A DNA stretch of 64,000 nt from Streptomyces sp. DSM 15324 (GTDB lineage: Bacteria > Actinomycetota > Actinomycetes > Streptomycetales > Streptomycetaceae). A program made the translations under genes and the position numbers. Every line of letters starts with the position of its first letter. Within the stretch, counting starts at the first letter, position 1. Under the pieces are notes generated by a model. It worked only from the letters and a program-made list of their open reading frames with translations. It was not told the origin of the DNA and did no database searches. Positions 1 to 7,172 of this stretch are shown here, piece by piece. Where the stretch lies: the NCBI RefSeq assembly GCF_001514285.1, contig NZ_KQ949030.1, positions 246,634 to 310,633 on the forward strand. The letters are read 5' to 3'.

Positions 1-47
1 GTCGCGCGTACATGTGGCGGACTCCTTGGTTCGGAAGCGGATACGGG

Positions 48-61
48 TGGGAGCGCTCCCA
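48..61. promoter_or_regulatory. CebR-type operator palindrome
   Basis: A perfect 14-bp palindrome, TGGGAGCGCTCCCA. This equals the box bound by the LacI-family cellobiose repressor CebR in Streptomyces, which controls cellulase and cello-oligosaccharide uptake genes. No gene starts just to its right on the plus strand, so it most likely serves a minus-strand gene beyond the left edge. That target is inferred; the palindrome is seen directly. Confidence 0.7.
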
Positions 62-259
62 AGCGCCGCCACCGTAGAGCCGCCGCCGCTCCCCCGTAAA
101 GGAGTTCGACCGCTTTCGTCGAGGCTTTTCTCAATACTCGAGATTAGAGCTCACAGCGACCGCGGTCGACGACGTCCTCCCGCCACAGGGGCGCTCAAGC
201 GACCACGGAGCCGCGCGGTTCTCCTCACGTGCGTGAGGGCGGCGGACCGAGGCCGTTGT

Positions 260-838
260 TCAGGCGCGGACCAGTGGTGTGTCGACCAGATGCTCGGCCA
301 GGAACCACGCCTGCAGCTCGCCGGTCCTGATCACCTGGGACACCAGCAGGTCGTTGGTGCCGTCGTCGCCCAGCTCGGCGGCTCGTGAGGCGGCGTCATG
401 GGCGTCGACGAGGATGGTCTCGTGGGCCTCCAGCAGCCGTGACAGCATCGCCGGCACCTCCTCCACGCCGTCCGGAGGCCGCGGAATCGACGTGATCTCG
501 GCGACGTGCCGGGGGTCGCCCACGGCGACACCGCCCAGGGACTGGACTCGTTCGGCGACGGTGTCGACGATGTCGAGCTGTTCCCCCGCATGCTTGTCCA
601 GGACCAGGTGCAGCTGGTAGAAGGTCGCGCCGCGCATCAGCCAGTGGTGCTTCTTGTAGAGGCCGTAGAGGATCTGGGTGTCCGCCAGGACCTTGTTCAA
701 GCGCTGGCAGGAGTACATCCGCGCCTCATAGGACAGGCCGACCGGGAACTGTTTGACGGTCCCGAACTCCTGGATGACCTCGCCCTTCTGGTGCAACCAC
801 GGCTGGCTGCTGCTCACGGGCTGGGAACTGGTGGTCAT
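260..838 (-). CDS. dps: Dps-family DNA-binding ferritin-like protein
   Basis: A 192-residue ferritin-like protein of the Dps family, which oxidises Fe(II) with peroxide, stores iron and protects the nucleoid under stress. The intersubunit ferroxidase ligands are all present with family spacing: His65, His77, Asp81, Asp92 and Glu96 (compare the H-x11-H-x3-D-x10-D-x3-E pattern of Dps). The first ~20 residues form a flexible Ser/Gln-rich tail, as in other streptomycete Dps proteins. The ATG is preceded by an AGGAGG ribosome site (about 6 nt away). The reading frame stays open far upstream, but the ribosome site and family length fix this start. It is monocistronic, divergent from the amidohydrolase across ~600 bp. 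Streptomyces usually carry several Dps paralogues and which one this is cannot be told. Confidence 0.93.
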   Translation of the reverse strand: MTTSSQPVSSSQPWLHQKGEVIQEFGTVKQFPVGLSYEARMYSCQRLNKVLADTQILYGLYKKHHWLMRGATFYQLHLVLDKHAGEQLDIVDTVAERVQSLGGVAVGDPRHVAEITSIPRPPDGVEEVPAMLSRLLEAHETILVDAHDAASRAAELGDDGTNDLLVSQVIRTGELQAWFLAEHLVDTPLVRA

Positions 839-1447
839 GATCCGCCTCCTGCGGTGCCGTGCTGTGTGTACCCGGGTGACGCTAGGTGCTGTGGCCGGGC
901 ACGGCTTGCCCGGCAGTGAATGCGGTCGTGCCCGCCAGCGCACAGTGCGCTCTCGTGCGCGTTCCCGTGCGCCGGGGGCAGGCGGTGAGCACGTCGCGGG
1001 CGCGCCCGCGAGGCCGGTCGCGTGGTGGTGGGTGTCGCAGCGGAACTCTCCGGTGGCGAGCGTCCGTACTGGCCTGCGTGCCCAGCACGATCGTGAGCCG
1101 GTCCGGACGGCATGGCGGCCAGGGAACTGCCCGGGTCCGGGATCGTTCGGCCGCACCGAAGACACATCCGCCCTGTGCGCGGGCGTGACGCCGGCGATGC
1201 TCCTCGCCGTGGTCACGGAAAGGAAGGCTGTGCACTGTCGGAACGCCTCCGGTGCGCTGCCGGGACACATGCCCGGTTCAGCTCGGCATAGCGTCGCGGC
1301 GAAGCAGCCGCCGGCCGCCGGTCCTGGCCCGTGCACCGCAGGGAGAGCCGCCCAGGATTCGGTTCGGTCGAGCACGGGAGCCCGGTGACCGAAGCAGGCT
1401 CCGCTTCGAAAATCGATGTTCTGCAGGCCGAAGGAGGTTGTCGAAAG
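839..1447. other. Intergenic region between divergent dps and amidohydrolase
   Basis: About 610 bases with no convincing gene. Open frames on both strands are compositional (GC-rich) and lack ribosome sites or recognisable proteins. It must hold the divergent promoters. The only clear signals are the AGGAGG of dps at its left edge and AAGGAGG at 1431-1437 serving the amidohydrolase. Confidence 0.6.
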
Positions 1448-3334
1448 GTGTCCACGATGCCGGTCGGTGGGCTTGTCCCCCGCGCCCCGGGCAACGCGGC
1501 GGATCTCGTGGTCCGCAACGCGAAGATTCACACCGGGGACCCGGTCCGCCCGCAGGCGGGGGCGATTGCCATCCGCGAGGGCCGCATCACCGTCGTCGGT
1601 GACGACCACGACGTGGCCGCCCAGGTCGGACCGGCCACGACGGTGGTCGACGCCCTCGGCCGCCGGATGGTCCCCGGCCTCAACGACTCCCACCTGCACG
1701 TCATCCGGGGCGGGCTCAACTACGTCCTGGAGCTGCGCTGGGACGGCGTGCCCACACTGCGCCAGGGCCTGGCGATGCTGCGTGAGCAGGCCGCGCGTAC
1801 CCCCAGGGGCCAGTGGGTACGGGTGGTCGGCGGATGGTCGGCCGAGCAGTTCGCCGAGCGGCGACTGCCGACCGTCGCCGAGCTGAACGCCGCCGCGCCG
1901 GACACTCCCGTATTCGTCCTGCACCTGTACCAGTCGGCGGTTCTCAACCGGGCGGCCCTCAGGGCCGCCGGATACACCCGGGACACCCCTGACCCCAAGG
2001 GGGGCCAGATCGTACGAGGCCGGGGCGGTGAGCCCACGGGCATGCTGCTGGCCGCCCCCAGCGCGCTGATCCTCTACTCGACCCTGGCCAAGGCGCCGGT
2101 ACTGGACGGCGAGGACAAGAAGACCTCCACCCGTCACTTCCTGCGGGAGCTGAACAGGTTCGGCCTCACGTCGGCGATCGACGCGGCGGGCGGGTTCCAG
2201 AACTTCCCCGACAACTACAGCACGGTGGCAGAACTGGCCAAGGCGGGTCAGCTGTCACTGCGTATCGCCTATCACCTCTTCCCACAGACCGCCGGCCAGG
2301 AAATCGACGACCTCGCCCGCTGGATCGGGATGGCCCGCCCGGAGGACGGCGACGAGTGGCTGCGCCTCAACGGTGCCGGCGAGAACCTCACCTGGGCAGC
2401 GGCCGATTTCGAGAACTTCACCCAGCCGCGCCCCGAACTCACCGACTACGAGGCGGAGTTCGAGAAGGCCGTACGTCTCCTCATGGAGAACGGCTGGGGA
2501 TTCCGGCTGCACGCCACCTATGACGAGACCATCCGCCGCGACCTCGCCGTATTCGAGAAGCTCGCGGCGGAAGGGCTCTTCCCGGCCGGGAACCGATGGC
2601 TGTTCGACCACGCGGAAACGGTGTCCGCGGACAGCCTGGACCGCATCGCCGCGCTCGGCGGCGCCCTGTCCGTGCAGAACCGGCTGTCGTTCCAGGGCGA
2701 GGCGTTCCTGCGCCGCTACGGCCCCGGTGCCGCCGCGGACGCCCCTCCGGTCCGGGCCATGCTGGAGCGCGGCCTGACCGTCGGGGCCGGCACCGACGCC
2801 ACCCGGGTCTCCACCTACAACCCGTGGGTCGCCCTGCACTGGCTGGTCACCGGCCGCACCGTCGGCGACCTGGTCCTCCGCCCGCCGCACAACCGGGTCG
2901 ACCGGCGTACGGCGCTGGCGATGTTCACCGAGGCGGGTGCCGCGCTGACCGGCGAGGAGGGGATCAAGGGAGTCCTGCGCCCGGGCTTCCTCGGCGACCT
3001 GGCGGTCCTGTCCGAGGACTACTTCACCGTGCCCGAGCAGGACATCGCGCACATCGAGTCCCTGCTGACAGTCGTCGGCGGCCGGATCGTCCACGCCGCC
3101 GCCGAGTACGAGGGCCTCGACGAGGAACTGCCGCCGGTCAGCCCCGCGTGGAGTCCGGTGGCGCACTTCGGCGGCTACCGGGCCACGCCCGTCACCGGTC
3201 TGTCGGGCGCCCGCCAGGCCGAGTTGCTCGGCCAGGCCGTCGCCGAGTCGGAGCAGCACCGCCAGTGGCGCGTGCGCCGCGGCCTGGCCGCCGAAACCGA
3301 GAGCACGGTCTTCGACCCCTGCTTCTCGCTCTGA
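1448..3334 (+). CDS. YtcJ-like amidohydrolase (amidohydrolase family 3)
   Basis: A 628-residue metal-dependent amidohydrolase of the YtcJ group (amidohydrolase_3), which hydrolyses amide or imide bonds; the substrate is unknown. The short N-terminal beta domain (residues 18-70) leads into the metal-binding H-x-H (His82, His84). Later histidines lie in LHATYDE and LFDHAETV, and a metal-ligand Asp in GAGTDATR. The C-terminal strand returns to the beta domain (GFLGDLAVL). I chose GTG at 1448 because AAGGAGG ends 10 nt upstream; the ATG nine bases later is too far from it, and an in-frame ATG at 1331 has no ribosome site. It is followed after 44 bp by an isochorismatase-fold hydrolase, so the two may be co-transcribed and act on related amides. 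Confidence 0.9.
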   Translation: MSTMPVGGLVPRAPGNAADLVVRNAKIHTGDPVRPQAGAIAIREGRITVVGDDHDVAAQVGPATTVVDALGRRMVPGLNDSHLHVIRGGLNYVLELRWDGVPTLRQGLAMLREQAARTPRGQWVRVVGGWSAEQFAERRLPTVAELNAAAPDTPVFVLHLYQSAVLNRAALRAAGYTRDTPDPKGGQIVRGRGGEPTGMLLAAPSALILYSTLAKAPVLDGEDKKTSTRHFLRELNRFGLTSAIDAAGGFQNFPDNYSTVAELAKAGQLSLRIAYHLFPQTAGQEIDDLARWIGMARPEDGDEWLRLNGAGENLTWAAADFENFTQPRPELTDYEAEFEKAVRLLMENGWGFRLHATYDETIRRDLAVFEKLAAEGLFPAGNRWLFDHAETVSADSLDRIAALGGALSVQNRLSFQGEAFLRRYGPGAAADAPPVRAMLERGLTVGAGTDATRVSTYNPWVALHWLVTGRTVGDLVLRPPHNRVDRRTALAMFTEAGAALTGEEGIKGVLRPGFLGDLAVLSEDYFTVPEQDIAHIESLLTVVGGRIVHAAAEYEGLDEELPPVSPAWSPVAHFGGYRATPVTGLSGARQAELLGQAVAESEQHRQWRVRRGLAAETESTVFDPCFSL

Positions 3335-3378
3335 AGCGGACGTCCGTCCGCGCTCACCCACTCATGAAAGGCACTCCC

Positions 3379-4041
3379 ATGGTCAACATCGCCGAGGTCA
3401 CCGCGTCTCCCGGCCCCGACCTGCTCACCCCCGACAACTGCGCGGTGCTGTTCGTGGACCACCAGCCGCAGATGTTCTTCGGCACCGGAAGCAGCGACCG
3501 TACCGCGATCATCAACTCCACCGTGGGCCTGGCGAAGGCCGCCAAGCTGTTCGACGTGCCGGTCGTGCTGAGCACGGTCGCGGCCGAGTCCTTCTCGGGA
3601 CCGCTGATGCCGCAGCTGGCCGGTGTCTTCCCCGACCAGAAGATCGTCGACCGCACCACGATGAATGCCTGGGAGGACCTCGCCTTCGTCGAGGCCGTCA
3701 AGGCGACGGGACGCAAGAAGCTCGTCATCGCCGGGCTGTGGACCGAGGTCTGCGTCGTGCTGCCCGCGCTGTCCGCCCTCGCCCAGGGCTACGAGGTCTA
3801 CGTCGTCACGGACGCCTGCGGCGGCGTCACCCCGCAGGCGCACGAGCACGCCGTCCAGCGGATGGTCCAGGGCGGCACGGTTCCGGTGACCTGGGTGCAG
3901 GTGCTCCTCGAGCTCCAGCGCGACTGGGCACGTGGCGAGACGTACGGGCCCGTCACCGAGCTGGTGAAGGAGCACGCCGGCGCCTACGGCCTCGGCATCG
4001 TCTACGCGCAGGCGGTCATCGGCGCCCACGCCGCCGGCTGA
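3379..4041 (+). CDS. Isochorismatase-fold (YcaC-like) cysteine hydrolase
   Basis: A 220-residue cysteine hydrolase of the isochorismatase fold, closest in layout to YcaC-type hydrolases. The catalytic triad candidates are Asp27 (in LFVDHQP), a Lys at 113-114 and Cys125 (in WTEVCVVL). The loop TTMNAWED is typical of this branch. The start at ATG 3379 has AAAGG 8 nt upstream; an in-frame ATG at 3364 is possible but lacks a site. It sits 44 bp after the YtcJ-like amidohydrolase and 48 bp before a DoxX protein, on the same strand. Family members act on small amides or isochorismate-like esters; the true substrate is not known. Confidence 0.9.
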   Translation: MVNIAEVTASPGPDLLTPDNCAVLFVDHQPQMFFGTGSSDRTAIINSTVGLAKAAKLFDVPVVLSTVAAESFSGPLMPQLAGVFPDQKIVDRTTMNAWEDLAFVEAVKATGRKKLVIAGLWTEVCVVLPALSALAQGYEVYVVTDACGGVTPQAHEHAVQRMVQGGTVPVTWVQVLLELQRDWARGETYGPVTELVKEHAGAYGLGIVYAQAVIGAHAAG

Positions 4042-4089
4042 CCTCTTCGAAGGGTCTACGGCACAACGTCAGGAACAGGCAGGGACACG

Positions 4090-4614
4090 ATGGATACCGG
4101 ACTGTTGATCCTCCGGCTCATGGCGGGCCTTCTCATCGCCGGGCACGGAGTGCAGAAGGTCAGTTTCCGGCTGGGAGGCAACGGCGTCGCGGGCGGAACG
4201 GAGGAGTTCCGGCACGACGGCTTCCGCGGCGGCAGGATCACCGCGCTCGCCGCCGGCGGCAGCCAGCTCGGCGCCGGCCTGTTCCTGGCGGCCGGTCTCT
4301 TCACGCCCGCCGCGGCGATGGCCGCCATGGGGGTGATGACGGTCGCGAGTACCGTCAAGTGGCACAACGGGCTCTGGGTGCAGAACGACGGTTACGAGTA
4401 CCCGATGGTCCTCGTCGTCGTCTCCGCCGTGCTGTCGCTGACCGGCCCCGGCCGCTGGTCGGTCGACCACCTCCTCGGGGTGACGCCCTGGCCGCTGTGG
4501 GTCTGCGTCGCCGCCGTCGTGATCGGCCCGGTCAGCGGACTGCTCACACGCGCGGTGCTGCACCGCCCGGCCCCTTCGGGCAGGAGGACCCCGCATGCGC
4601 AAGCTGCTGACTGA
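4090..4614 (+). CDS. DoxX family membrane protein
   Basis: A 174-residue integral membrane protein of the DoxX family with four predicted transmembrane helices. The N-terminal helix begins directly at the start (ILRLMAGLLIAGHGVQK), and the loop FRLGGNGVAGGTEEFRHDGF between helices 1 and 2 is family-typical. DoxX proteins are linked to membrane redox homeostasis in actinobacteria, but this member's function is unassigned. AGGGA precedes the ATG. The 3' end overlaps the next gene by 20 bp, indicating translational coupling. It may form one transcript with the two hydrolases upstream. Confidence 0.88.
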   Translation: MDTGLLILRLMAGLLIAGHGVQKVSFRLGGNGVAGGTEEFRHDGFRGGRITALAAGGSQLGAGLFLAAGLFTPAAAMAAMGVMTVASTVKWHNGLWVQNDGYEYPMVLVVVSAVLSLTGPGRWSVDHLLGVTPWPLWVCVAAVVIGPVSGLLTRAVLHRPAPSGRRTPHAQAAD

Positions 4615-5332
4615 CGCGGCCCGTACGCTGGCTCCCCCCAGGGAGGACCTGCACGGCCCGTTGCCCCCGCTGATGCTGACGCTGACCGTGGTCACCGGCC
4701 TGGTCGACGCCGTGAGCTATCTGTCCCTCGGGCACGTCTTCGTCGCCAACATGACCGGCAACGTGGTCTTCCTCGGGTTCGCCCTGGCCGGCGCCGCCGG
4801 GCTGTCGGCGCAGGCCTCCGTGGTCTCCATGGCCGCGTTCCTCGCCGGTGCGCTGGCGGGAGGCCGGTTCGGCACCCGGTTCGCGGCACACCGCGGTCGG
4901 CTGCTGACCGTCGCCACGGCGCTTCAGGCGGTGCTCGTGGCCACGGCCGTCGTCACGGCCGCGGCCACGCACGGCGACGTGACCGCCACCGTGCAGTACA
5001 CGATGATCGTGCTCCTCGGTCTGGCCATGGGGCTGCAGAACGCCGTGGCCCGCCGCCTCGGCGTCCCCGACCTGACCACGACCGTCCTGACCCTCACCCT
5101 GACAGGGCTGGCCGCGGACTCGGTCCCGGCCGGCGGGGCGGCGCCCCGGCCCGGCCGGCGGCTGCTGTCCGTCCTCGCCATGTTCCTGGGAGCCCTCGTC
5201 GGCGCAGGGCTCCTGCTGCGCACCGGACTCGCCCTCACCCTGGGCCTGGCGCTGGTGCTGGTGCTGGTGACCTCCCTGGCCACCCGTCGCCTCTCGTCGA
5301 CCGATGCGGCCTGGATCAGGCCGCAGTCCTGA
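4595..5332 (+). CDS. DUF1275 (YoaK family) membrane protein
   Basis: A 245-residue membrane protein of the YoaK/DUF1275 family with about six helices. The family hallmark VTGLVDAVSYLSLGHVFVANMTGN is in the first helix pair, running roughly residues 31-54. The family's function is unknown; transport is guessed from its topology. The start ATG is preceded by AGGAGG inside the end of the DoxX gene, so translation is coupled. The following 168 bp hold the promoter of the next transporter gene. Confidence 0.88.
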   Translation: MRKLLTDAARTLAPPREDLHGPLPPLMLTLTVVTGLVDAVSYLSLGHVFVANMTGNVVFLGFALAGAAGLSAQASVVSMAAFLAGALAGGRFGTRFAAHRGRLLTVATALQAVLVATAVVTAAATHGDVTATVQYTMIVLLGLAMGLQNAVARRLGVPDLTTTVLTLTLTGLAADSVPAGGAAPRPGRRLLSVLAMFLGALVGAGLLLRTGLALTLGLALVLVLVTSLATRRLSSTDAAWIRPQS

Positions 5333-5500
5333 ACGCGGCGCCGGGCGCGTACCCGGTGCGCACGGCGGCCACAGGGCGTGCGCTCACGGTCAACCCGCCC
5401 CCGCGACCGGCCCCTGGCGTGGCCACCGCTGTGCCCGCACGGCGCCTGAGACATTGCCGGATGCAAGGGCGTCCACGTCCTCGTTCCGGCATGGACCACC

Positions 5501-7144
5501 ATGAGCAGCGCACTCTCACCGAAAGACCATCCGAGTCCGGATTCGGCCTGGGCCCCGCTCGCGGCGCGTGTCTTCCGCGCGCTGTGGACAGCCCAACTCG
5601 TCTCCAACATCGGCAGCTGGATGCAGACCGTGGGCGCCCAGTGGCTGCTGATCGGGCACGACGCGGCCCTGGTGACGCTCATTCAGACGGCCTCCAGTCT
5701 CCCCGTCGTGCTGCTGGCCCTGCCCTCGGGCGTGCTGGCCGACCGTTACGACCGCCGTAAGGTGCTGCTGGCCGCGCAGTTCGCCATGCTCGGCGTCTCC
5801 ACCGTGCTGACGGTGCTGGCCTTCGCGGACGCGCTCACTCCCCGGCTGTTGCTCGGCCTCACCTTCCTGCTGGGGTGCGGCACCGCTGTGATGGGCCCCG
5901 CCTGGCAGGCGATCCAGCCGGAGCTCGTGGAGCGCCGCCACTTGGGGCAAGCGGCCGCACTCGGCGCCGTGAACATGAACCTGGCGCGCGCCCTCGGCCC
6001 GGCACTGGGCGGAGCGGTGGTCGCGGCAGCGGGCGCGGGCTGGGTCTTCGCCTTCAATGCCGCGTCCTACCTCGGCATCGCGGCCGTTCTCCTGCTCTGG
6101 AGGCCGCCTGCGACCCGGGCGCCCACGGCGCAGGGCGAAAAGCTCCTGACGGCTCTGCACGCCGGCCGCCGCTACGTGTGGTACGCGCCCGGCGTACGTC
6201 GAGTCCTGCTGCGTACGGTGCTGTTCATCCCCGGGGGCGCCGCGCTGTGGTCGCTGCTTCCCCTGGTCGCGGGCCGTTCCCTGCACCTGGGCTCGGCAGG
6301 GTACGGGCTGCTGCTCGCGGCGGTCGGCATCGGCGCCGTGTGCGGAGCCTTCGTGCTGCCCGCCGTCCGCAGCGCTCTCGGCGCCAACGGCGTTCTCGCC
6401 GCAGGGGCCCTCGTCTTCGCCGCGGTGCTGGCGGTGCTGGCCACGGCCCGGATGCCCTGGCTCGCGGTGCTCGTACTGCTGCCCGCCGGGCTGGCCTGGA
6501 TCGGCGTGCTGTCCACCCTCAACGCGGCCCTCCAGACGCAGCTGCCCGGCTGGGTCAGGGCCCGAGGACTAGCCGTCTATCTTCTGGTCTTCCAGGGCGG
6601 GCAGGCGCTGACAGCGCCCGTCTGGGGGGTGATGGCCGACGGGCTGGGGCTCACCGTCGCCCTCCTGGCGGGCAGCGGGCTGCTCCTGGCCGGCGCGGTG
6701 AGTGTGCGCCGCTGGCCGCTGCACGACCCGGACGGCATCGACCCGGCCCCGTCCGACCACTGGCCCGTTCCGCCCCTGGTGTTCGAGCCCGGACCGGCCG
6801 ACGGCCCCGTGCTGGTCCAGGTCGCATACCGGGTCTCCCCCGGGAACCGGGCCGCCTTCGCCGACTGCATGGACCGTGTGGCCCGTTCACGCCGGCGTAC
6901 GGGAGCCCTCACGTGGGGCCTCTACCAGGACGGCAGGGATCCGGAGCGGTTCGTGGAGAGCTACCTGGTCGCCTCGTGGTCGGAGCATCTCGCGCAACAC
7001 CACGGCCGGCTCACGGCCGCCGACCGCCGTGACGAGGAGCGGGCCCGTCGGCTGCTCGTGGCGGGCACCGCGCCGGAGGTGACCCATGCCTTCGACGCCG
7101 TCGCGGGTCCCGTGGTGCCCCCGGAGCGACGACCGGTGCGATGA
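5501..7144 (+). CDS. MFS transporter (MFS_3 / EntS-like) with C-terminal ABM-like domain
   Basis: A 547-residue protein. Residues ~25-405 are a 12-helix major facilitator of the MFS_3/EntS type, with the loop GVLADRYDRRKVLL between helices 2 and 3. Residues ~425-535 form a soluble alpha+beta domain (VAYRVSPGNRAAFADCMD, GLYQDGRDPERFVESY) resembling antibiotic-biosynthesis-monooxygenase (ABM) dimeric ferredoxin folds. This fused layout occurs in other bacterial MFS_3 proteins. The likely role is drug or metabolite efflux; the soluble domain's role is unknown. The ribosome site before ATG 5501 is weak. It converges with the phosphatase gene, 28 bp away. Confidence 0.88.
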   Translation: MSSALSPKDHPSPDSAWAPLAARVFRALWTAQLVSNIGSWMQTVGAQWLLIGHDAALVTLIQTASSLPVVLLALPSGVLADRYDRRKVLLAAQFAMLGVSTVLTVLAFADALTPRLLLGLTFLLGCGTAVMGPAWQAIQPELVERRHLGQAAALGAVNMNLARALGPALGGAVVAAAGAGWVFAFNAASYLGIAAVLLLWRPPATRAPTAQGEKLLTALHAGRRYVWYAPGVRRVLLRTVLFIPGGAALWSLLPLVAGRSLHLGSAGYGLLLAAVGIGAVCGAFVLPAVRSALGANGVLAAGALVFAAVLAVLATARMPWLAVLVLLPAGLAWIGVLSTLNAALQTQLPGWVRARGLAVYLLVFQGGQALTAPVWGVMADGLGLTVALLAGSGLLLAGAVSVRRWPLHDPDGIDPAPSDHWPVPPLVFEPGPADGPVLVQVAYRVSPGNRAAFADCMDRVARSRRRTGALTWGLYQDGRDPERFVESYLVASWSEHLAQHHGRLTAADRRDEERARRLLVAGTAPEVTHAFDAVAGPVVPPERRPVR

Positions 7145-7172
7145 GCAGCAGCACACCGGCGACGACGCCCTC

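Noticed and set aside
839..900. GGGTAC as a possible stress-sigma promoter -10 for dps
   Set aside because: No matching -35 element at the required spacing was found, so it is not listed as a promoter.
260..2137. Single 625-codon minus frame through dps and the amidohydrolase
   Set aside because: Only the last 192 codons are a real protein (Dps with its own AGGAGG). The rest is antisense to the amidohydrolase and compositional.
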